Assembly: GCF_014698145.1 (NCBI RefSeq)
Contig: NZ_JACJSM010000004.1
Location: forward strand, 1 to 64,000
DNA from: Oscillatoria sp. FACHB-1406
GTDB taxonomy: Bacteria > Cyanobacteriota > Cyanobacteriia > Cyanobacteriales > Spirulinaceae
Direction of reading: 5' to 3'
DNA: 64,000 bases
In this document: piece after piece, positions 7,477 through 16,485 of the stretch
How positions within the stretch are numbered: position 1 is the stretch's first letter
Layout: every line of letters starts with the position of its first letter
Translations under genes and position numbers: made by a program
Notes under the pieces: generated by a model
Database searches by the model: none
Seen by the model: the letters and a program-made list of their open reading frames with translations, nothing else
Told to the model about the DNA's origin: nothing

Positions 7477-9864
7477 CTAACTTTGTTCTAATTGATGGAT
7501 CAGTCGGTCTATGTCTTGGCGCACGTTAGCGAGTAAAAAGCGATCGCGCTCCTTTCGCTGAGATTTTACCACCCGATCGCGCCATTCCCTCTCCCATACC
7601 AATATTTTTGCCAGCGCCGCCACCTCCAGCAAATTGTCCTTACTAAAAAACATTACTCCCCCACCTTGCAGCGTTTCCGGAACGGCACTGCTTTTATAAG
7701 CGAGAACGGGTATATCGAACCACATCGCCTCCACTAACGGTACGCCGAATCCTTCATGCTCGCTCATCGACCAGAATAGGTGAGCAGTGCGATAAAAGGC
7801 AAGCAGTTGCGCGTCGTTAACTTTCCCGGTAATCCAAACGCGCTGCTGCAATCCCAACTCTTCAATTAACTTCAGCAGATAGCAGTAGTAGGGTTCGCGT
7901 TCGCTCCCCCACCCAACCAAAATCAGACGCGCTCCTGAATCCATCGTCAGGTATTCGGCGAATGCGCGCACCAAGTCATCCTGTTTCTTATTAGGAGCAA
8001 TTCTACCAACAAATAGGAGATTTCTCTCACCGTCTTGGAGTCGTTCCATTAACTCCGTATCCGGCGCAATATCCCACTTACCGGGGTCTACAATAATAGG
8101 AAGGACGCTCGGTTCCTGAAAGCCCGCAGCCGCGAGTTCGGAAGCGTTGTAGGCGGAGTCTCCCACCGATAAGGAAAAAGCCGTCGCGAGGGCAGAAAGT
8201 TCCTGACGACCTCCTTCGAGCAGTTGAGCAAATTGAGGGTCGAAGGGGTGAAAAAATTCGGCAGGGGTAATATTGTGATAAATCAAGCCTTTGGGTGCGG
8301 GATGGCTGATGGCTAAAGGCGTGACTTCCGAACCGATAGAATGATGATAGAGAAGTCCTGCATTTGCATCCAGTTTAGTTTCGGTTAATAGTTTAACTTC
8401 GCTCAACACTCGTTCTTCGACGTAACGAACAAAAATTTCAGACTCATATCCCCGATTGCGAAGATATTGGCGCACATTCAGCGCTTGATTGGAAATCGCA
8501 TCGCCGTAGCTGAAGTTAGGAAGAAGTTGGTGAATAGCTTGAAGCTTTCGCGGCACAGAAGAAACTGTTTGAATAGGAGTTCTGTCCCCGAAGAAATGCG
8601 TTCCTAATTTTAATAAAATACTTTTACTATCAGAACTTGCACTTTCATCGAGCAATCCTAACGCGCCTTCGTAGCGCTCCATCACCTTATCCCAAACGGC
8701 GCAATTTTCAGCGTAAATATAACCTCGTTTCCCAAGCTCTGACAGTTCTAAAGGGTTTAAACAGTCAACCGTTGCAAATACCTCCGCCCATTCTGCCTCC
8801 GTCTCTGCCAACCAACCCCCACCGGCGGCTGAAACTGCCATTGCTGTTGCTAAGCAATCTCGATGGGCGGCTACAGGGCGTTCTTTAAACCACGCTTCCA
8901 TAATAACGCGGGAATAACTTTCGTTGCGGCTCGGTTGAAATAGGGCTTGACAATTTTCCAGTAATGCTATCTTTTCGGCTTCTTCAACTAACCCCAAATC
9001 GACAATTCCTACGGTTAAATCTTGATACGATACATTACCCGGACCGGCTAGAACAAGTTTGAGCAGTGAATCGGGATATTTTTCTTTAAAAATCGTGTAA
9101 GCTCGAACGAGGAGATCGGTATTTTTGGTAGAGTCGCGACGACCGAGACAGAGAATAAATGCTTCCTGTTGAGGTGCAAAATTACCGATCTTTTCGATAA
9201 TGTCTCGCGATTCTAGGTTAACTTCTACCCCCGCTCCAGCGACAATACTTTTATTATGGATGCCCGGACCGAAAAGCTTGCGAGCGAGTTGAGCTTCTCC
9301 TTCGCTGATGAAAAGCAAACCTTTGGCACGATGAAAAATGTCGGCAACTTCAGGAAGGTAGGCGTAAACTTCATCGTGCAGGCAGGGCTGAAGATAGGCG
9401 CGCTCTGCAACGAAGGGTAAACCGTTTAGGATAATGCCGTAAAGGTAAGGTAAAAAAATGAAAGCGCGATAGTCGCGGGCGTGTTGGCGGAGATAGTGAA
9501 GGAGTTTATCGGAGTTAATATTTTGGGCGGCGAAGATGGCGGATTCGGCGGCGGAAACGGGGGAAACGCCAATTTTTAGGCGATGGCGCTCTATCCCTAG
9601 CATGACGCTGTTCGCTCGGTCAAAAGCACCCGCATCGCGCTTGTTAACCGGAAAGCGACGAACTTTCAGACCTGCTTCGCGCGTCACGCCTGACCGATAA
9701 TAATTCTTTTCCCAATTGTCTTGAAAGGCGCGACAGCAAGTGGTGAGAACTTCAACGCGATGCCCCCGGGCGGCAAGGCGCGTGGCGACTTGATAGGCTT
9801 GTTGTTCTGCGCCGCCTTTTAATTCTTTGCCCCACCAAGGAGTTACGACAGCAATGGGTTGCAT
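7477..9864 (-). CDS. Two-domain glycosyltransferase (two GT4 modules fused)
   Basis: A 795-residue protein made of two complete GT-B enzymes. Module 1 (about 1-410) starts with V-T-P-W-W-G and a G-G-A-E loop and has S-R-N-E-S-Y-S-R-V-I-M-E. Module 2 (about 430-795) starts near I-H-Q-L-L-P-N-F-S-Y-G-D-A, has L-L-F-V-G-R-I-A-P-N-K and ends with the E-x7-E motif E-G-F-G-V-P-L-V-E. Each module keeps both glutamates, so both could be active and add two sugars in turn. The gene overlaps the upstream methyltransferase by 22 bases. Such fusions occur in ABC-transporter-dependent O-antigen and S-layer glycan loci. Confidence 0.9.
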   Translation of the reverse strand: MQPIAVVTPWWGKELKGGAEQQAYQVATRLAARGHRVEVLTTCCRAFQDNWEKNYYRSGVTREAGLKVRRFPVNKRDAGAFDRANSVMLGIERHRLKIGVSPVSAAESAIFAAQNINSDKLLHYLRQHARDYRAFIFLPYLYGIILNGLPFVAERAYLQPCLHDEVYAYLPEVADIFHRAKGLLFISEGEAQLARKLFGPGIHNKSIVAGAGVEVNLESRDIIEKIGNFAPQQEAFILCLGRRDSTKNTDLLVRAYTIFKEKYPDSLLKLVLAGPGNVSYQDLTVGIVDLGLVEEAEKIALLENCQALFQPSRNESYSRVIMEAWFKERPVAAHRDCLATAMAVSAAGGGWLAETEAEWAEVFATVDCLNPLELSELGKRGYIYAENCAVWDKVMERYEGALGLLDESASSDSKSILLKLGTHFFGDRTPIQTVSSVPRKLQAIHQLLPNFSYGDAISNQALNVRQYLRNRGYESEIFVRYVEERVLSEVKLLTETKLDANAGLLYHHSIGSEVTPLAISHPAPKGLIYHNITPAEFFHPFDPQFAQLLEGGRQELSALATAFSLSVGDSAYNASELAAAGFQEPSVLPIIVDPGKWDIAPDTELMERLQDGERNLLFVGRIAPNKKQDDLVRAFAEYLTMDSGARLILVGWGSEREPYYCYLLKLIEELGLQQRVWITGKVNDAQLLAFYRTAHLFWSMSEHEGFGVPLVEAMWFDIPVLAYKSSAVPETLQGGGVMFFSKDNLLEVAALAKILVWEREWRDRVVKSQRKERDRFLLANVRQDIDRLIHQLEQS

Positions 9865-11138
9865 GGTTTATATCCAATGACAGCGTAATCTTGCGGCCCG
9901 TAGAAGTATTCGTTGAATCGCTGAGTTAGTTCTTCGGCACCTTCAATTTTTAGAGCTGCATTATAGGGATGCAGCGGTAAGATTTCGACGGCATCAAAGC
10001 CCGCATTATCCAATACAAACTGCACGAGCTCTCCGGGTAAGGGATTGCGATGTGTAGGATCGAGGTAAAAGGTACGACTGCTAACGAGGACATTTTGGGG
10101 ATTCGGGGTTTCAAAAATGGCAACACCGCCCGGTTGGAGGACGCGGAGGGTTTCTTGCAGCAAGCGTAGAAGGGCGGGAAAGGGAAGGTGTTCGATGATG
10201 TGAAAGCCTGTTACGGCACTCAGACTATTATCGGGTAAGTTACGGAGGTGCGCGATCGCGTCGGCTTCATAAACTTCCAAATTCCGACTGCGGCACTCCT
10301 CCAACATGACTTGATTGAGATCGATTCCTTTAGCTTTATAGCCCTTATTTTGCAGCAATTCCAGCCATTCGCCGCGCCCGCATCCTAAATCCAATATTTC
10401 ATTCGCTTGGGCTGGGTTTGCACGCTCGATATACGGCAGGTACACTGCAAGACGTTCGGCGATCGCATTATAGCTTCCCCTAAATCGTTCTTCAAACGCA
10501 ACGTAGAACGCATCGAGTAAATGGTCTTCCCCAGCCGAAGATGAGGAAACAGACGATGTTGTTGCTTCTCCACCTGTTTGGGAACGGAGAGATTTGAGTA
10601 GGTCAGCATAAGCTCGTTGACTGTGCGAAAGTTCGAGTTGAAGAGCTTTGATTTGATGATTTAGCTTTTGTTCTAAGGCTTGATGTCTTTGTTCTAAGGC
10701 TTGATGTCTTTGTTCTAAGGCTTGATGTCTTTGTTCTAAGGCTTGATGTCTTTGTTCGTGTTTTTGCTCTAAGGCTCGATTTTTTTCGCTAGCAATCCGT
10801 TCTAGCTCTCCAATCGCCTCAATTAAATCTTGGTTAACAACTTGCTGCTTTTTAAAAGTAAAGTTATAAAGCTTTAGTAAAGTTTTTCTGATTTTTTCTT
10901 GATTGAAAGGGAATCGATTGAATTTATTGGGTAATTTCTCGAGATTTTGAGAATTTATTCTGGCATCTTCTAGCAATGATTCAAATCGACTCATAGAGAG
11001 CGATCGAGCGAGCAAGGAATTGTCTCCTATCGAAGTATCGTTAGAAGTAATTTGTTTTGACTTACGACGAGCAACCTCTTCCCTTACTTGCTCCATCAAC
11101 TCGTCTACATTGATTTCCGAATTATTATTATCTATCAT
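9843..11138 (-). CDS. Coiled-coil methyltransferase, WbdD-like role possible
   Basis: A 431-residue protein. Residues 11-27 form a D-E-L-M-E-Q-V-R-E-E-V-A-R-R motif often found at the N-terminus of proteins in ABC-dependent O-antigen clusters. Residues about 105-185 are a long charged helix, including four exact copies of a seven-residue unit (E-Q-R-H-Q-A-L). The methyltransferase domain follows at about 235-430: L-D-L-G-C-G-R-G-E-W (motif I), G-I-D-L-N-Q, then T-G-F-H-I-I-E-H-L. It directly follows the ABC ATPase gene (4-base overlap). In known ABC systems, WbdD caps the glycan with methyl (and phosphate) groups and its coiled coil sets chain length; here the domain order is reversed and no kinase domain is seen. 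A capping role is inference. Confidence 0.82.
   Translation of the reverse strand: MIDNNNSEINVDELMEQVREEVARRKSKQITSNDTSIGDNSLLARSLSMSRFESLLEDARINSQNLEKLPNKFNRFPFNQEKIRKTLLKLYNFTFKKQQVVNQDLIEAIGELERIASEKNRALEQKHEQRHQALEQRHQALEQRHQALEQRHQALEQKLNHQIKALQLELSHSQRAYADLLKSLRSQTGGEATTSSVSSSSAGEDHLLDAFYVAFEERFRGSYNAIAERLAVYLPYIERANPAQANEILDLGCGRGEWLELLQNKGYKAKGIDLNQVMLEECRSRNLEVYEADAIAHLRNLPDNSLSAVTGFHIIEHLPFPALLRLLQETLRVLQPGGVAIFETPNPQNVLVSSRTFYLDPTHRNPLPGELVQFVLDNAGFDAVEILPLHPYNAALKIEGAEELTQRFNEYFYGPQDYAVIGYKPCNPLLS
10671..10754 (-). repeat. Four perfect 21-bp tandem repeats inside the methyltransferase gene
   Basis: Four head-to-tail copies of a 21-base unit occupy 10,671-10,691, 10,692-10,712, 10,713-10,733 and 10,734-10,754 with no mismatch; a degenerate fifth unit follows to about 10,780. 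Each copy encodes one heptad of the coiled-coil region, so gain or loss of a copy keeps the frame. Perfect identity at the DNA level, including third positions, points to recent expansion by slippage. Confidence 0.95.
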
Positions 11139-12472
11139 AAAGGGTTTTCGTCTCTGTTAAAAGAAGCGAGCACTTGCTCATCTTTTCCCAATTTTTTTTG
11201 TATTCCCACTCCCAAAAGTGCAGAATTTTGCGGTTCGATTGAAGCGCGAGCATCTAAATCAATCAAGCCATCGCATTGCGTGGGATTAATGACTTCTAAC
11301 AAAACTAAATCATCTAGCCAGTCATAACTAATTCCTTCAGAAGAATGCAGCCCTATCGAAACTGAATAGAGTCCTTTATTTAAAAAACAAGGCATTTCAA
11401 AGGTGACGACCATCGTTTCCTGCTGAGTTAAGCAAGGAATCGTCATTCCTAAAAGGCGAGTGTTTGTTCCGTAAAGAATAACTCCAGTTAATGTTCTTAA
11501 AGAAAAACCAACAATAAGGTCGTCAATAGGAGAGTTCGCTTCTAAGGTAACTTGAATTTTAAAACTCGAACCGGTTGCCACTTTTCCTTTTAAGTTAACA
11601 CCCACAAGATCGGTAACGATCGCGGATTTAATCATCGCGATCGCGTTACCATGTCGGTGATACTCTTCACTCCGTCCATCATCAGCTTCCCGAGCGGACG
11701 GCTCATCAGTTGTCGGAGATTGGGTATATTCGCTGGAGTTATCCGAACTTAACAGAGCAATATAGCGATCCGCGACATATTTGGGCGTACCTCGAGCGAA
11801 AATTTCCCCGCTATGGAGCAAAATTGCGCTCTGACACAGAAATTTGACGTTCGATAAGTCGTGGGATACGAACAGCAGCGAAATCCCCTCATCTTGCAGT
11901 TGTCGGATTTTTTTCATGCAGCGAGCTTGGAATCTTGCATCGCCCACCGCTAGAGCTTCATCGACGATGACAATTTGCGCGTCGATGTGCGTGGCAACAG
12001 CAAAAGCGAGGCGGACTGCCATACCGCTAGAATAGGTTTTGAGCGGTTGGTCGAGAAAATCGCCAATATCCGCAAATCCAGCAATACTATCAAATTTGGC
12101 TTCGATTTCTTTTTTGGTCAATCCTAAAATCTGACCGTTGAAAAAGACGTTTTGTCGCCCGGTAAATTCTGGATTAAAGCCGCTACCGAGCTCGAGCAGG
12201 GCAGAAACGCGACCTTTCACTTCCATAGTCCCCGTTGTAGGAGTCAGCGTTCGCGCGATAATTTGCAGTAGCGTGCTTTTACCCGAACCATTTTGCCCGA
12301 CGATGCCGAGGGTTTCGCCTCGGGCGACTTCGAGGTTAATATTTCGCAGCGCCCAAAACTCTTTGCCGCGTTTGCTTCCCGGTAGCAAAATGTCTTGCAA
12401 GCGATCGCGAGAACGCTGGTAGCAGTGGTAACATTTAGAGATATTATCGAGCGCGATCGCGATATCACCCAT
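11135..12472 (-). CDS. wzt: Polysaccharide ABC transporter ATP-binding protein (Wzt type)
   Basis: A 445-residue ATPase. The start is placed at the ATG at 12,472 (M-G-D-I-A-I-A-L); the longer open frame to 12,595 overlaps the permease gene and has no family-like sequence. Walker A is G-Q-N-G-S-G-K-S-T (about 59-67), the signature is Y-S-S-G-M, Walker B is I-V-I-V-D-E-A-L, and V-S-H-D is the switch histidine. After the nucleotide-binding domain (about 1-250) comes a further 180 residues of beta-rich sequence matching in size and place the Wzt C-terminal glycan-recognition domain that binds the modified chain end before export. Together with the permease 29 bases upstream it would flip complete undecaprenyl-linked glycans. 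Confidence 0.93.
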   Translation of the reverse strand: MGDIAIALDNISKCYHCYQRSRDRLQDILLPGSKRGKEFWALRNINLEVARGETLGIVGQNGSGKSTLLQIIARTLTPTTGTMEVKGRVSALLELGSGFNPEFTGRQNVFFNGQILGLTKKEIEAKFDSIAGFADIGDFLDQPLKTYSSGMAVRLAFAVATHIDAQIVIVDEALAVGDARFQARCMKKIRQLQDEGISLLFVSHDLSNVKFLCQSAILLHSGEIFARGTPKYVADRYIALLSSDNSSEYTQSPTTDEPSAREADDGRSEEYHRHGNAIAMIKSAIVTDLVGVNLKGKVATGSSFKIQVTLEANSPIDDLIVGFSLRTLTGVILYGTNTRLLGMTIPCLTQQETMVVTFEMPCFLNKGLYSVSIGLHSSEGISYDWLDDLVLLEVINPTQCDGLIDLDARASIEPQNSALLGVGIQKKLGKDEQVLASFNRDENPL

Positions 12473-12501
12473 AGCAACAGGACAGTATTTTAAAAATCTT
12501 A

Positions 12502-13302
12502 CTAGAGTACATCGGCAAATCCCGGACGCAAACGCTGATAAAGAGCAAAACCGCCAAGAAAAATGACGAGGGAAACGGCTGAAGCTACCCCCCATTCGCC
12601 CAAATGGTTAACCTCTCCTGCTAGAACCAAATCTCGATAAACCTCCGCGATCGCTGCCAAAGGATTGAGCCAAAATACCCAACCTCGCAACTGTTCGGGA
12701 ATTACATTAGCTGGATACACGATTGGAGTCAAGTAAAAGCCCAAATTTAACGCCACGCCAAGTGTTTGAGGAATATCCCGCAGGAATACAGTCAATCCCG
12801 CGCAAAAATAACTCAGTCCTGCGGTGAGAAGGAATTGCGGTAGCCAGACGAGAGGAAGAAGGGCTAACGTTTCCGGCAAACGTCCAGAAGAAATTGCAGA
12901 TAATACGATTAAAGCAGCTAAACCCAGCGCACTTTCAATTAATGCAGATAAAACGGGAACCACGGGCAGCATTTCTAGCGGAAACACCACTTTTTTCACT
13001 AAATTTGGCTGATTGACCACAGAACCCGTCGCTTGTATCAGTCCGCTGGTAAAGGCAATCCAAGGGAGCAATCCGGCAAAGAGCCACAGACCAAAAGCAA
13101 TGTTATTATCTTCCGGCAAGCCTTTTAAACTGAGCTTGACCTTCAGGACGATTGAAAAAACGTAGGTATAAATGAGTAACTGAGACAGTTGATTGATGAG
13201 GGGCCACAAATTCCCCAAAATAGAACCTTTGTAACGTGCTTCTAAGTCTCGTCGTACTAAGGATTGCAGTAAGCCGAACTTAGCTTTCCATGCAGGTTTC
13301 AA
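12502..13302 (-). CDS. wzm: Polysaccharide ABC transporter permease (Wzm type)
   Basis: A 266-residue ABC-2 type membrane protein with about six hydrophobic segments. The N-terminus has R-R-D-L-E-A-R-Y-K-G-S-x-L-G-N-L-W-P, the amphipathic region typical of Wzm/TagG/KpsM permeases, and the C-terminal third has Y-L-T-P-I-V-Y-P and W-V-F-W-L-N-P-L. It pairs with the ATPase downstream to export a long glycan through the inner membrane. It is the first gene of a seven-gene minus-strand operon that ends at 3,603; its promoter should lie in the 134 bases shared with the divergent gene at 13,437. Confidence 0.94.
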   Translation of the reverse strand: MKPAWKAKFGLLQSLVRRDLEARYKGSILGNLWPLINQLSQLLIYTYVFSIVLKVKLSLKGLPEDNNIAFGLWLFAGLLPWIAFTSGLIQATGSVVNQPNLVKKVVFPLEMLPVVPVLSALIESALGLAALIVLSAISSGRLPETLALLPLVWLPQFLLTAGLSYFCAGLTVFLRDIPQTLGVALNLGFYLTPIVYPANVIPEQLRGWVFWLNPLAAIAEVYRDLVLAGEVNHLGEWGVASAVSLVIFLGGFALYQRLRPGFADVL

Positions 13303-13436
13303 GGGTAACTTGCTCGCAAGATTCGATAATTTAGACAGATATCCTCCTTACAGCGGGGTTATTTCTCTATATATTAGACGAAGCGCGATCGCGATCGCCC
13401 CCAAAATCCGCCACAATCCCTTTTTTATCGACGAAC

Positions 13437-15725
13437 ATGAAGGCTCAAAGAGTGCAGCTTTATTATGTAGCTTTAACTATTGGACTTGCCGCCATTACAA
13501 TTGTTTATTTATTAGTTCCTGTCTATCCCGCTTATACTTTGCCCGTTACTCCAGATTTATTTGGAGTTGCTGTCGTTAGCGCTCTACTGGCTACTGCTTG
13601 GAAAATTGGCAAACCGTTAACCCTTCCTTTTGTATTGCGTCGCAGCGAGCTTATTGTTATTGGATTGATTTGGTTTAATCTTTTGATTTTAATTGCTCCT
13701 AGAGCATTTTTATCATTATTTAAAACGCCGGGACAGCAATGGATTCCCTGCAAGATTATTCCAGGGTTTGCTCCTAAGCTAGAGTGTCTTATGCAAGCTG
13801 CGGTTAACCAGCACTATGGAATTAGAAACTTTTTTATTTTCTTTACAGGTGTTATTTTAGCTACGCTGGTTTTTTTCCTAGGACGAACAGTGCGAGAGGC
13901 TTGGAAATTCTTACTGAGTTCTATTGTATTTGGAGCTACAATCGTTACTGGAACTGGTTTTTTAGGAGAGATGTTAAAGATAGACCAGTTTCTACCTAAA
14001 AGTTTAGTCAACAGCGTCTACGGCTCCTACGATTATAAAATGACGCAGATATTTGATAATCCGGGTCCTGTTTGGACGTATTTAGCACCCGGTTTAGCTA
14101 TTACATTATGGTTGAGTCTTTCAATGCGCGATCTGTATAGGAGAATTTTAGCGATCGCGTTATCCTGTTTCTTTACATTAGGAATTTTAGCGACGGGTCA
14201 ACGAGGAGGATTTTTACTCTGCCTGCTTTATCTAACAATTTGCAGCATTTACTCCTCGATTAAAGGTTGGAAAAAACGAAACTTTCCGATTTTAATGATT
14301 GGAGGAGTAATATTAGCAGGCGTAGGTAGTAGTGTATACAGCTTGGTACGCAATCCTTTATTGATTTCTGAAACTGCTGGAAAAATTGGCTATTCCTGGA
14401 AGAGCGCTCCGATGTTCTTTGATGATATGCGTTATAAACTCTGGGTTGCAGCTTGGAATATATTTAGAGAATCGCCCCTTCTGGGACACGGGTATGCGAG
14501 TTGGTTTCAATTGAATTCGCAAGCTTTTAAATCAAACTCTTCGATCGGCGTATTTCATAGCGCTCATAACTGGTTTGTACAACTTCCTGTAGAATTTGGT
14601 TTATGTCACTCTACTATCTTTTTTTCTATAATCCTCCTCATTTTCTTGGTAGCTTTGCGTTGTCAAGATACTGCAAGCAAAAAAATATTAGTTATTTTAC
14701 TGACAATAGCTTTTATTGTACCTTCTTTTTTAGGAAATCTTGATGACATCAGACCTGTATTTTATGCTCATATTATTTCATGGGCGACTCTGCTTGGAAA
14801 ATATAGTGATAGAAATCTTGAGGCAAAAAATGCTTATAAATTTATTCATAAGAATGAAAAGATACGGATTTATAATATCTTCAATAAGAAAGTAATTTTA
14901 ATTGTTCCCATAATGGCTGCACTGATAATAATATTTTGTTTTCTTAACTTTACCTGGGGAGGTTCCGCTTTTGAAGCTAATTTAGCTCAACCCAGTCGAT
15001 CGGTTTTTCGATGGCTAGGGCAATCAGCTAACATTGCCACTTTTAGAACTGCGGAAAACAGAGCTTATTCATTGTCAGAACTACAACCCTTTGAAAAACC
15101 AATCGCAGTTCGCTTTAAAGATTTACAGATTGACGTAAATTCAGATGAAAGCATATCTCTAGCCTTAGAAAATGGTTCTAAATGGCTTCCAAAACGTCAC
15201 CCCGTATCTTTTTCTAAAGGAATGCCTGATACTGCTCGCTGGATTAGCGCCGGAATTAACTATCCTTTCATACAATCTAACTTAGCCATTTCCTGGTCGA
15301 AAAGTTTATTTTGGTGGGAGGATTTTGGCGGAACTTTGGGGCGTTGGTGCGGGAAAGAATGTTGGTTTTTAGCAAAGAGTTGCGGCCATCGCGATCGCTT
15401 GGATTTTTCTCTATTCGCTCCGAGAAAGGATTTAACGGCAGCAACACCGCTCTCTATTGAGGTTACGACTTACCCGCTACCGACTGGCGGTACTTTTTCC
15501 AGTCAGACGCTAGCCAGTTTGCCACAACCGTTAGCCCAGCAGCAGTTCCAGTTACAAAATCCCGAAGAACGCCTAAGCGTCGGCGTTGAAGGGAAAAGAG
15601 ATTTGGCATGGTATTTAGTGCGGGTTGGAACCCGTTCGACGCTAAATCCGAAGACGAGCGGTTTATCGGAGGATAATCGCGATTTGGGAGTGGTAGTGGG
15701 CGAGGCTGTTTGCAGCAACAATTAA
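13437..15725 (+). CDS. O-antigen ligase/polymerase-like membrane protein
   Basis: A 762-residue protein. The first 500 residues contain roughly a dozen hydrophobic segments with the Wzy_C/WaaL hallmark in the second half: A-T-G-Q-R-G-G-F (about 257-264), then L-G-H-G-Y-A-S-W and F-H-S-A-H-N-W-F-V-Q, whose histidine and nearby arginine are the likely catalytic region. The last 230 residues, after a final membrane helix near 485-505, are soluble and probably periplasmic. Such proteins polymerise glycan repeats or transfer a glycan to lipid A or protein. It is divergent from the ABC exporter operon, which needs a ligase but no Wzy polymerase, so ligase is slightly favoured. Sure of family, unsure of reaction. 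Confidence 0.85.
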   Translation: MKAQRVQLYYVALTIGLAAITIVYLLVPVYPAYTLPVTPDLFGVAVVSALLATAWKIGKPLTLPFVLRRSELIVIGLIWFNLLILIAPRAFLSLFKTPGQQWIPCKIIPGFAPKLECLMQAAVNQHYGIRNFFIFFTGVILATLVFFLGRTVREAWKFLLSSIVFGATIVTGTGFLGEMLKIDQFLPKSLVNSVYGSYDYKMTQIFDNPGPVWTYLAPGLAITLWLSLSMRDLYRRILAIALSCFFTLGILATGQRGGFLLCLLYLTICSIYSSIKGWKKRNFPILMIGGVILAGVGSSVYSLVRNPLLISETAGKIGYSWKSAPMFFDDMRYKLWVAAWNIFRESPLLGHGYASWFQLNSQAFKSNSSIGVFHSAHNWFVQLPVEFGLCHSTIFFSIILLIFLVALRCQDTASKKILVILLTIAFIVPSFLGNLDDIRPVFYAHIISWATLLGKYSDRNLEAKNAYKFIHKNEKIRIYNIFNKKVILIVPIMAALIIIFCFLNFTWGGSAFEANLAQPSRSVFRWLGQSANIATFRTAENRAYSLSELQPFEKPIAVRFKDLQIDVNSDESISLALENGSKWLPKRHPVSFSKGMPDTARWISAGINYPFIQSNLAISWSKSLFWWEDFGGTLGRWCGKECWFLAKSCGHRDRLDFSLFAPRKDLTAATPLSIEVTTYPLPTGGTFSSQTLASLPQPLAQQQFQLQNPEERLSVGVEGKRDLAWYLVRVGTRSTLNPKTSGLSEDNRDLGVVVGEAVCSNN

Positions 15726-15756
15726 CTGCTGTGGTATGCGTTATACAGGCAATGGG

Positions 15757-16434
15757 CTACGATTCAGAAAGTTTCCGCAGAAAAGCTTGATGTTCTGCTG
15801 AGGCTAATCCTTCGTTTAAAATCGATAGTACGCGCTGCATATTTCCGGCTAATAATTCCCGCGTGGCTAACCATAAACCCGGAAAAGTTTGACTGCGAAT
15901 GATTCCCGCCTCATCCATCGGTAAGGACACATATTTCCCTTCCTGCCAAACAAACCAGTCCAATTTTTGCTCGAAGACCTGCCAGACAAAGTATTCTTGC
16001 ACCTGATTGCGCCGATAAGCGCGTTTCTTATCCCCTAAATCGATCGCGGCACCACTGGCAGCAATTTCAGCAATAAATTCGGGCGCACCTTCAATATAAT
16101 CATCTTTGCTCAGTCGGGCTTGTCCGCCCCGTTGTTTGTCGAGGAATAAAGCAATATCGGGTTGAGGGGCGTTGTCGAGATCGAGACGCACTGTGGGATT
16201 ATTGCCCAGCAGAACTCCCGGAGTAAAAGTTTGATAAATCCCAAACCAACTTATCAGATGAGCATGGGGTTCTGCGTGACTCTTAAACCTTACGCTCGCA
16301 GTTAGATAAACCACTCCTTCAATTAACTCTGCCTTCTTGAGATGGGGCATCGCATTGTAGCGGCGCTCAAATTCATAGCGATTCAGGCGATCGCCGTTTT
16401 CGAGTGGGGGGATACGTTGGGCAAAACTAACCAT
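15757..16434 (-). CDS. Uma2-family (DUF820) putative endonuclease
   Basis: A 225-residue protein of the Uma2 family, which has a PD-(D/E)XK nuclease-like fold and is greatly expanded in cyanobacteria. Visible core: Q-P-D-I-A-L-F (aspartate of the PD site), P-E-F-I-A-E-I-A-A-S (the glutamate strand), and D-K-K-R-A-Y in the following helix. The E-I-A-A-S reading departs from the common E-V-x-S-P-S. The biological role of the family is unsettled; many copies behave like mobile or selfish genes. It is convergent with the ligase-like gene across 31 bases and unrelated to glycan synthesis. Confidence 0.88.
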   Translation of the reverse strand: MVSFAQRIPPLENGDRLNRYEFERRYNAMPHLKKAELIEGVVYLTASVRFKSHAEPHAHLISWFGIYQTFTPGVLLGNNPTVRLDLDNAPQPDIALFLDKQRGGQARLSKDDYIEGAPEFIAEIAASGAAIDLGDKKRAYRRNQVQEYFVWQVFEQKLDWFVWQEGKYVSLPMDEAGIIRSQTFPGLWLATRELLAGNMQRVLSILNEGLASAEHQAFLRKLSES

Positions 16435-16485
16435 TGGGGAGCCTCGAGTTAAAGAGTTGGTTAACCGAGCATGGTTTTATTTTAT

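Noticed and set aside
10671-10754. Possible CRISPR-like repeat
   Set aside because: The 21-base units abut with no spacers and are in frame within a coding region.
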